The translations under genes and the position numbers were made by a program. From NCBI GenBank assembly GCA_943359425.1, contig CALRHN010000035.1, forward strand, positions 1 through 5,425: a DNA stretch of 5,425 nt, given 5' to 3'. Every line of letters starts with the position of its first letter. Position 1 is the stretch's first letter. Source of the stretch: Candidatus Nomurabacteria bacterium (lineage in GTDB: Bacteria > Patescibacteriota > Minisyncoccia > Phycocordibacterales > UBA9973). Of the stretch, positions 1 through 5,425 are shown in pieces. Under the pieces are notes generated by a model. The model made no database searches. It saw nothing but the letters and a program-made list of their open reading frames with translations, and was not told where the DNA came from.

Positions 1-1033
1 CGGCGATCTCGAGTGAGCGGCGCGTGATGCCGAGTCCCTTGATGAGCGGCTCTTTCGTCAGCTGCGTGTCGCGGTTGTAGCCCGAGATCAGATTCTTTGA
101 AATATCTTTTACCTGGGTTTGGAGCGCCACGATGACGTTTACATTTGAGCGCAGAATCTCGAAGACATCGGGATTCTTCTTCTGTGGCATGATGGACGAA
201 CCCGTCGTGAATTCATCGGGCAGATGGAAGAAATTGAATTCCGGCGTCGTAAACCAGATCATCTCGTTCGAGAGGCGGCCGAGCGTCATCATGATCTTCG
301 TGAGGACGGAGAGAATATAGCTCTCTGTCGGCCCGCGGCTGTTCACTGCATAGAGCGAATTCACTTGGAGTCGCTCAAATCCGAGGAGTTTCGTCGTGAG
401 ATTGCGATCGAGCGGGAGGTTTATACCAAATCCTGCTGCGGCGCCCATCGGATTCTGATCGTTGAGTCGGTATGCAGACTCAAGAAGCATATGATCGTTC
501 AAAAGTTCCTCCACATATGCTGCTGCCCAATGTCCGACCGACGACGGCATCGCACGTCGCGTGTGCGTATAGCCTGGCATAGGAATGAACTCATATTTCT
601 TCGCCATAGCGAGAAAGACCTTCTGTGTGGCAATGAGTTCGGCGCTGATCTGCTTGAGCTTCTTGCGAGTATAGAGACGCGTTGCCACGAGGACTTGGTC
701 ATTGCGCGAGCGGCATGTGTGGATCTTCTTGCCCAGAGGGCCGAGCTTGGCAACGAGATAGTTCTCGATCGCCGTGTGACAGTCTTCATCGGACTGCTTG
801 ATCTCGAATTTACCCGCCTTGTGAAGAGCAAGGATTTCCTTGAGGGCAGCGGCAAGCTTTTTGTATTCGGCAGCAGTCAAAACGCCCAGCTCCACGAGCG
901 CCTGTCCATGTGCGAGAGAGGCTTCGATATCGAAGGGCAGAAGTCGCTTGTCGAGTTCAAAATCGTTGCCAACCGTATATTTCTCTACGAGTGGATGAAG
1001 TGCCGTACCTTTTGCTTGCCAGAGTTTTGCCAT
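1..1033 (-). CDS. argH: Argininosuccinate lyase, C-terminus cut off by the window edge
   Basis: Cytoplasmic lyase that splits argininosuccinate into arginine and fumarate, the last step of arginine synthesis. 344 residues are readable without a stop from the ATG at 1033 to the left edge; the family is usually about 430-470 residues, so roughly 100 C-terminal residues lie outside. Visible motifs are EDCHTAIE (83-90), HTCRSRNDQ (105-113), the PGYTH catalytic-histidine region (153-157), NDQNPMGAAAG (191-201), and the superfamily signature GSSIMPQKKNPD (278-289), which carries the catalytic serine loop. The QKKN form of the signature separates it from PurB (HKVN) and fumarase (GKVN). HTC in place of the common HTG, and THTRRAMPSSVG in place of THLQRAQP, place it in the branch I recall from Bacteroidota and related groups. 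It begins 11 nt after the amidohydrolase stop, without a Shine-Dalgarno site, and is probably co-transcribed. Family and function are secure; regulation is not visible. Confidence 0.96.
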   Translation of the reverse strand, partial: MAKLWQAKGTALHPLVEKYTVGNDFELDKRLLPFDIEASLAHGQALVELGVLTAAEYKKLAAALKEILALHKAGKFEIKQSDEDCHTAIENYLVAKLGPLGKKIHTCRSRNDQVLVATRLYTRKKLKQISAELIATQKVFLAMAKKYEFIPMPGYTHTRRAMPSSVGHWAAAYVEELLNDHMLLESAYRLNDQNPMGAAAGFGINLPLDRNLTTKLLGFERLQVNSLYAVNSRGPTESYILSVLTKIMMTLGRLSNEMIWFTTPEFNFFHLPDEFTTGSSIMPQKKNPDVFEILRSNVNVIVALQTQVKDISKNLISGYNRDTQLTKEPLIKGLGITRRSLEIA

Positions 1034-1044
1034 AAAAAAATAAA

Positions 1045-2016
1045 TTATTTGTAATCGAGTATCTTTGCTCCGTTGATTGATGCAATATTCACGAGGTCGT
1101 CGAAAACGTAGTGACGACAGGCTTCTTGGAGGAATCGCAGTTCAGTCCACATATCGCCATCGACGAAGGGTTCATAGAAATCGCAGACATTGTCCACCCC
1201 GAGCCCGACGAGCACGCCCGCGGCGAGCATTTCAGGAACATTTGCGATCGAGTTGTGGACAGGTGCGGTCTTCTCGTCGAGTTGGCGCATCGATATTGCT
1301 GCTGTGGGGCACACCACGACGGCAATGCCATTCTCGGCAAACTCTTTGTATATCTGTGCGCGGTATTCTTTTGGTTGTGCAGAGACAGAGATAGCATGTA
1401 TGGCGACCGTGCGACTCTGATAGCCATGCTTTTTCACTGCAGCAATAAGTTTTTCGGAGTCGCGCTCGTCAGGATTGTTCTCCTGGTCGATATGCACATG
1501 CACCGGCTTGTCGAGTTTCTTGGCGATCTCAAAAAGAATGTCGTAATTCTCGGCATCGTTAGGCCTGTCCTTCGATGGTAGCCCTCCGGCAATGTCGGCT
1601 TTTGCAGTGATCGCTTCGTAGAGTTCGCGCGCCTTCGGATCAATGAGACCACCGAGGGGCTGAGTGATAATCTTCACTTTGATCTTGTCTTTGTACTCTT
1701 CTTTAACTTTGAGCGCAGCATCAATCGCACGGTGATCAACGGCATCATAGGCATCTACGAACGTGCATGTATAGGTACATCCCTGTGTGACAAGCATATC
1801 CAGTCCGCGGCGAATGCGCTCCTCTATTTGCTCCTGCGTAGAAGCACGCTTGATGTCATCCGACATACGCCATTTGACCTCCATGTCGAGCATGGCACGG
1901 TCGAGACCGTCTTTGGTGATGTAGTAGGCCTTATCAAAATGCGCGTGGCAATTGGCAAAACCGCCCTTTGCTTTTATGGCGGCAAGCATTTGCGGCTTGA
2001 GATCCCACGGAGTCAT
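1045..2016 (-). CDS. Cytosine-deaminase-like metal-dependent amidohydrolase, substrate unknown
   Basis: A 323-residue amidohydrolase-superfamily protein, presumably a cytoplasmic hydrolase or deaminase using one divalent metal. Predicted metal ligands are H24 and H26 (CHAHFDKAY), H175 (HVHIDQ) and D275 (GLGVDNVCDFYEPF); H207 (AIHAIS) matches the catalytic histidine. Recalled E. coli CodA aligns along much of the barrel, for example TFVDAYDA with its THVDVSDA and GVDNVCDFYEP with its GHDDVFDPWYP. Three CodA active-site residues differ: catalytic E217 is Q178, D314 is N276, and the cytosine-contacting Q156 aligns with L121. Cytosine itself is therefore an unlikely substrate. CodA is about 427 residues; here only about 23 residues precede HxH and the chain ends at the last barrel helix, so the accessory beta-sandwich appears absent. 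The start is fixed by an in-frame TAG directly before the ATG. It lies 70 nt after purB and 11 nt before argH. A nucleobase-like or other cyclic amide substrate is possible, but this is inference. Confidence 0.85.
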   Translation of the reverse strand: MTPWDLKPQMLAAIKAKGGFANCHAHFDKAYYITKDGLDRAMLDMEVKWRMSDDIKRASTQEQIEERIRRGLDMLVTQGCTYTCTFVDAYDAVDHRAIDAALKVKEEYKDKIKVKIITQPLGGLIDPKARELYEAITAKADIAGGLPSKDRPNDAENYDILFEIAKKLDKPVHVHIDQENNPDERDSEKLIAAVKKHGYQSRTVAIHAISVSAQPKEYRAQIYKEFAENGIAVVVCPTAAISMRQLDEKTAPVHNSIANVPEMLAAGVLVGLGVDNVCDFYEPFVDGDMWTELRFLQEACRHYVFDDLVNIASINGAKILDYK

Positions 2017-2086
2017 CTATACCCTAGACTACCAAAATACAGCCATTCGGACAAGTTCGCCATTGCAAGAGGCTTATTTTATGGAA
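2017..2086 (-). promoter_or_regulatory. Spacer between purB and the amidohydrolase gene, possible weak promoter
   Basis: This is the only sizeable intergenic gap in the window (70 nt). Read on the minus strand it holds TTGTCC (2054-2049), then 17 nt, then TAGTCT (2031-2026), a loose sigma-70-like pair that keeps TTG-C in the -35 and TA---T in the -10. If real, transcription would start within a few bases of the ATG at 2016 and give a nearly leaderless mRNA. AGGG at 2025-2022, five bases before the ATG, is a weak ribosome-binding site and would suit a longer transcript instead. AATGGC occurs twice, 16 bases apart from start to start. No convincing hairpin with a U tract is present, so read-through from purB is equally possible. 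Confidence 0.22.
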
Positions 2087-3457
2087 TTACAGATTGGAGA
2101 GCTTCGCCGCGAGGCCGATATAGTTCTCCGGGGCAAATGCGAGCAATTCTTTTTTTACTTTCGGGCTGACGTCCAAGTTGTTGATGAATGTTTTGAATTC
2201 CGCCATCGTGACTGCGCGTCCGCGCGTGAGTTCTTTCAATTTCTCATACGGCATGGCGACGCCTTCGCGGCGCAGGACGGTCTGGATCGCTTCGGCTATG
2301 ACTTCGGGATGCGCGGCCAACGCTTGGCGAATATTCGCTTCGGCGACGGCGACTTTGCCGAGGCCTTTTTCGAGGGAGAGATAGGCGATCATGCAGTAGC
2401 CAAAGATACTCCCCCAGTTGCGCTGAACAGTTGAATCAGAGAGATCACGCTGGAGACGGGAAACAGGAAGTTTTGTCGCGAAGAAATGGAGTAAGGCGTT
2501 CGCGAGTCCGAGATTGCCTTCGCAGTTCTCGAAATCGATCGGATTGACCTTGTGCGGCATAGTGGACGAACCGACTTCGCCTGCCTTCGGTTTCTGCACG
2601 AGATAGCCGTCGGAAATATAGCGCCAGACATCCTGTGAGAAATCGATGAGTATCATGTTCGCACGGCGGAGATTGTCTGCGATCTCGGCGCAGTTGTCGT
2701 GCGATTCGATCTGCGTTGTCACGAGGTTGGCTTCGAGCATGGCGCCCTTCTTCGTGTCGTTCAAACCGTTGATGAATTTCTTCGAAAATGCGACCCAATC
2801 AACCTTCGGATATGCGGCAACGTGGGCGTTGTAGTTCCCTGTCGCGCCGTTTATCTTGGCGAGGATTTTCATGCCCTTGAGGCCATCGATCTGGCGCTCG
2901 AGGCGCGATGCGAATACGGCGAATTCTTTGCCGAGCGTCGTCGGCGAGGCGCTTTGTCCGTGCGTGCGCGCGAGCATGGGGAGATTTTTGTATTTCTTCG
3001 CATAGTCGGCGATGTTCGCATGGATGTGAGCGAGAGCAGGAATGACGACAGCGTTCAATCCGTCGCGGAGCATGAGAGCGTAAGCGAGATTGTTCGTGTC
3101 TTCCGATGTGAGGGCAAAATGCACCCATTCAATAACGTTTTTCGCCGAAGTCTTGCTGAGTTTTTCTTTCAGGAAATATTCGACGGCCTTTACATCGTGA
3201 TTCGTCGTCGCTTCGAATTTCTTAATCGCTTCGGCGTCAGCCGTTGAAATAGCGCAGATCTTGCGAATGAGCGCTTTTTCGGCAGCGCTCAATGTGCGCA
3301 TGCCGACACCGGCGACTTCGGAGAGAGCGATGAGATACTCCCCTTCGACAATGGAGCGATAGCGCATGAGTGCTTCTTCGCTGTAGAATTCGCGAAGCAA
3401 GGCGACTTTGTCAGAATATCGTCCGTCGAGTGGAGAGAGTACGTTAATTGGTTGCAT
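2087..3457 (-). CDS. purB: Adenylosuccinate lyase
   Basis: Acts twice in purine synthesis in the cytoplasm: SAICAR to AICAR plus fumarate, and adenylosuccinate to AMP plus fumarate. The full 456 residues match the E. coli-type enzyme (456 residues) from its opening NVLSPLDGRYSDKV. Visible motifs are TNHDVKAVEYF (85-95), TSEDTNN (117-123), the catalytic-histidine motif ARTHGQSASPT (163-173, H166), KINGATGNYNAH (201-212), and the signature GSSTMPHKVNPIDFEN (296-311) with its catalytic serine loop. The C-terminal helical region is complete. The ATG at 3457 lies inside the end of purC (14-nt overlap), and an in-frame TGA three codons upstream (3466-3464) rules out a longer start. No Shine-Dalgarno site precedes it, so translation is probably coupled to purC. 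It takes the PurC product directly. Nothing is missing or odd in the active site. Confidence 0.99.
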   Translation of the reverse strand: MQPINVLSPLDGRYSDKVALLREFYSEEALMRYRSIVEGEYLIALSEVAGVGMRTLSAAEKALIRKICAISTADAEAIKKFEATTNHDVKAVEYFLKEKLSKTSAKNVIEWVHFALTSEDTNNLAYALMLRDGLNAVVIPALAHIHANIADYAKKYKNLPMLARTHGQSASPTTLGKEFAVFASRLERQIDGLKGMKILAKINGATGNYNAHVAAYPKVDWVAFSKKFINGLNDTKKGAMLEANLVTTQIESHDNCAEIADNLRRANMILIDFSQDVWRYISDGYLVQKPKAGEVGSSTMPHKVNPIDFENCEGNLGLANALLHFFATKLPVSRLQRDLSDSTVQRNWGSIFGYCMIAYLSLEKGLGKVAVAEANIRQALAAHPEVIAEAIQTVLRREGVAMPYEKLKELTRGRAVTMAEFKTFINNLDVSPKVKKELLAFAPENYIGLAAKLSNL

Positions 3458-4415
3458 ATGATTTCAGATTATTGGCAATGCGCTCTTCGATCGGGACGGA
3501 GAAATCCGCGGTGAATTCTTTGCCCGTGAGCGTTTCATAGATCTCGATGTAGCGGCGCGAGAGCTCGGCAACCATCTCCTTCGGCGCTTCGGGCAATACT
3601 TTGTCGTTATACGGATCGGAATGTTCCTTGAACCAGAGACGGAGAAATTCTTTGTCGAAATATTCGGGCTCGAGTCCGCTGTCAAACCGGTTCGCATAGC
3701 TCGCGAGTTTCCAGTAGCGCGACGAGTCGGGCGTGTGGATCTCGTCGACGAGCGTGAGAACACCGTCTTCGTCGACGCCGAATTCGTATTTCGTATCGAC
3801 GAGGATCAGTCCACGCGATGCGGCGATTTCCGTGCCGCGGGCGAAGAGAGCGAGGGCTTTCTCGCAGACCTGTTTCCACAATCCTTCTTCCACCATTCCT
3901 TCCGAAACGATCTCGGCATTCGTGACAGGACGATCGTGCTCGTCGGATTTTGTCGTCGGCGTCAATATCGGATGATCGAGTTTCTGATTCTTCTTCATGC
4001 CGTCAGGAAGTGTAAAGTCTCCGAAATCTCTTTTGCCTGTCATATAGAGCGTCCAGAGCGCCGTGCCGGTGACGCCTGTGATATATCCGCGGACGACGAC
4101 TTCGATAGGCAGAACGGTGCATTTCTTGCACACGATGACGTTCGGATCGGGCATGGCGACGATATGGTTCTGTATGATGTCCTTCGTAGCATCGAACCAG
4201 AAGCTCGCGATGCCGGTGAGCATGGCACCTTTGAAAGGCACGAGAGCGAGGTTACGGTCAAAGGCCGAATATCGGTCGCTCGCGACGAGAATAGTCCGGT
4301 GCGGCGCGATATATATGTCGCGGACCTTGCCCTGACGGCGCTCGCCGATACCAGCGAGATGGGTTGATTCGAGGGTGTAATCAATATGCTCTTTGAGCGT
4401 TTCGATGTCGATCAT
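3444..4415 (-). CDS. purC: SAICAR synthetase (phosphoribosylaminoimidazole-succinocarboxamide synthase), long form
   Basis: ATP-dependent cytoplasmic ligase joining aspartate to carboxy-AIR to make SAICAR. All family motifs are present: GKVRDIY (29-35, nucleotide-binding strand), ASDRYSAFDR (45-54), VPFKGAMLTG (59-68), PIEVVVRGYITG (103-114), PILTPTTKSDEHD (149-161), and DTKYEFG (207-213) followed by VDEIHTPDSSRYW (223-235), which carries acidic ATP/metal residues and substrate-binding residues. At 323 residues it is much longer than E. coli PurC (237) and matches the long form known from Bacteroidota and yeast Ade1. The extra length comes mainly from the insert around 117-150 and the C-terminal helices (about 245-323). 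The ATG at 4415 begins 2 nt after the purM stop, and no Shine-Dalgarno site is seen, so coupling to purM translation is likely. Its 3' end overlaps the purB start. The active site appears intact. Confidence 0.99.
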   Translation of the reverse strand: MIDIETLKEHIDYTLESTHLAGIGERRQGKVRDIYIAPHRTILVASDRYSAFDRNLALVPFKGAMLTGIASFWFDATKDIIQNHIVAMPDPNVIVCKKCTVLPIEVVVRGYITGVTGTALWTLYMTGKRDFGDFTLPDGMKKNQKLDHPILTPTTKSDEHDRPVTNAEIVSEGMVEEGLWKQVCEKALALFARGTEIAASRGLILVDTKYEFGVDEDGVLTLVDEIHTPDSSRYWKLASYANRFDSGLEPEYFDKEFLRLWFKEHSDPYNDKVLPEAPKEMVAELSRRYIEIYETLTGKEFTADFSVPIEERIANNLKSYATN

Positions 4416-4417
4416 GG

Positions 4418-5425
4418 TTATTGCAAAATGACTTTTCCGTCGCCCTTGATAATGTCTCCGACATGATATGTTTTGAAATGTGAATACTCGGCGAGGATTT
4501 TCTCTGCGCGGTCGCGCATATCGGGTGCGATGATAACGGTCATGCCGATGCCCATGTTAAAGACGCGATACATTTCAGTTTCCGTTATCTTTCCGAGCGT
4601 TTCCATGAGCGTGAATATCGGAAGCACGGGCCACGAACCTTTGCGGATAGCGGCATCGCAACTCTCCGGCAAAACGCGCGGAATATTTTCGAGGAATCCC
4701 CCACCCGTGATATGGGCGAGGCCGTGGATATCGATGCCTGCATCCATAAGAGCGAGGATGGCGGGCGTGTAGTTCGTATGCGGAACGAGCAATGTTTCGC
4801 CGAGCGTTTTCTCAAGACCCGGGAATTTGGATTCTACCGTGTACTGCCCTGCTTCGAAGAAGAGTTTTCGCGCGAGCGAGTAGCCGTTCGTATGGAGTCC
4901 GCTCGATGAGAGGCCGAGGATAATGTCGCCTTCGGCGATCTTCTCTCCGGTGATTATTTTTTCTTTCTCGACGATGCCGGTGATGCATCCGGCGATGTCA
5001 TGCTGGCCTTCCATATAGATGCCGGGCATCTCGGCTGTTTCTCCGCCGATGAGGGAAACGCCCGCGCTCTTGCAGGCGCGGGCCATGCCGAGCACCATAG
5101 CTTCCATGACGTCAGGATCCAGCTTGTCATGCGCGACGTAGTCGAGGAATGTGAGCGGGCGGGCACCCATGGCGACGATGTCATTGCAGGAATGATTGAC
5201 GATGTCTTCGCCGACGGTGTCGTATTTGTGCATCATCTGCGCGACGGCGAGTTTCGTACCGACGCCGTCGATGGATTGGACGAGAATGGGATGAGTGTAT
5301 GCGCCGCACATGGCTTTGAGGTCGTAGAGCGCGCCGAAACTGCCGATATCGGCGAGAACGGCATTCGAATGCGTGCCGCGGACGGCACCTTTGATGCGAC
5401 GAACGACTTCATTGCCGGCTTCGAT
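4418..5425 (-). CDS. purM: Phosphoribosylformylglycinamidine cyclo-ligase (AIR synthetase), N-terminus cut off by the window edge
   Basis: ATP-dependent ring closure of FGAM to aminoimidazole ribotide (AIR) in the cytoplasm, fifth step of purine synthesis. 335 residues are readable from the right edge, opening with IEAGNEVVRRIKG, which matches residue ~16 of the E. coli protein (345 residues); about 15 N-terminal residues and the start codon are outside. An internal ATG at 5311 is not the start, because homology continues upstream of it. Motifs, in visible-residue numbering, are SIDGVGTK (51-58), the PurM/PurL/SelD-family metal and phosphate-binding signature; CNDIVAMGARPLTFLDY (80-96); GGETAEMPGIY (127-137); then LSSSGLHTNGYSLARK, ITGGGFLENIPRVLP and FNMGIGM towards the C-terminus. 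The glycine-rich segment before it reads DIGSFGALYD rather than GGLGGFGAL, a mild divergence. The stop at 4420-4418 is 2 nt before purC, making it the first visible gene of the operon. Confidence 0.98.
   Translation of the reverse strand: MEAGNEVVRRIKGAVRGTHSNAVLADIGSFGALYDLKAMCGAYTHPILVQSIDGVGTKLAVAQMMHKYDTVGEDIVNHSCNDIVAMGARPLTFLDYVAHDKLDPDVMEAMVLGMARACKSAGVSLIGGETAEMPGIYMEGQHDIAGCITGIVEKEKIITGEKIAEGDIILGLSSSGLHTNGYSLARKLFFEAGQYTVESKFPGLEKTLGETLLVPHTNYTPAILALMDAGIDIHGLAHITGGGFLENIPRVLPESCDAAIRKGSWPVLPIFTLMETLGKITETEMYRVFNMGIGMTVIIAPDMRDRAEKILAEYSHFKTYHVGDIIKGDGKVILQ

Noticed and set aside
224..1054. A 276-codon plus-strand open frame opposite argH
   Set aside because: It is antisense to a clear argininosuccinate lyase, its translation shows no family motif, and it is rich in Arg/His/Cys/Glu as expected for a complementary-frame shadow.
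2017..2086. Rho-independent terminator after purB
   Set aside because: Only stems of about 3-5 bp with mismatches can be drawn and no U tract follows a stem.
2699..3247. A 182-codon plus-strand open frame opposite purB
   Set aside because: Same reasoning: purB is complete on the other strand and this frame has no recognisable domain.
3621..4367. A 248-codon plus-strand open frame opposite purC
   Set aside because: It lies wholly within purC, which has intact family motifs throughout; long antisense frames are common when coding GC is near 50% and purine-rich codons dominate.
4418..5311. PurM starting at the internal ATG at 5311
   Set aside because: The 38 codons upstream to the window edge are open and match PurM (EAGNEVVRRIKG, SFGALYDL), so the true start is beyond the edge.
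1..5425. Recoded stop codons or frameshifts
   Set aside because: All five minus-strand genes read through cleanly in the standard code; the four visible stops are TAA and no gene is interrupted.
1..5425. CRISPR array, tRNA/rRNA, insertion sequence or a novel multi-gene system
   Set aside because: No regularly spaced repeats, tRNA-like cloverleaf, inverted terminal repeats or unassigned gene cluster; apart from the amidohydrolase every gene is a well-known enzyme.

Overview
This window is a compact block of metabolic genes, all read from the minus strand. Transcription runs from right to left: purM (right edge, lacks its first residues) > purC > purB > a cytosine-deaminase-like amidohydrolase > argH (left edge, lacks its last residues). 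Nearly every base is coding. The purM-purC gap is 2 nt, purC and purB overlap by 14 nt, the purB-amidohydrolase spacer is 70 nt and the amidohydrolase-argH spacer is 11 nt. I see no RNA genes, mobile elements, repeats or CRISPR, and no gene-free stretch over 300 bases.

The first three genes follow pathway order in de novo purine synthesis. PurM closes the imidazole ring to give AIR, PurC adds aspartate to carboxy-AIR to give SAICAR, and PurB removes fumarate to give AICAR; PurB also acts again in AMP formation. The intervening carboxylation enzymes (PurE/PurK) are not in view. ArgH, the last enzyme of arginine synthesis, belongs to the same lyase superfamily as PurB and also releases fumarate. 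The fourth gene has a metal-dependent amidohydrolase barrel closest in recalled motifs to bacterial cytosine deaminase. Several specificity residues differ and the usual accessory beta domain is missing, so its substrate is unknown.

The organism is a bacterium with base composition near 50% GC (judged by eye) and the standard code; the four visible stop codons are all TAA. The long PurC resembles the Bacteroidota-type enzyme, and ArgH is of the 'HTCRSRNDQ' type rather than the enterobacterial type. Tight packing and poor Shine-Dalgarno sites would fit a small-genome lineage such as a Patescibacteria member, or a Bacteroidota relative, but this window cannot settle it. Most of it is ordinary housekeeping sequence; the unassigned amidohydrolase and its spacer deserve the most attention.
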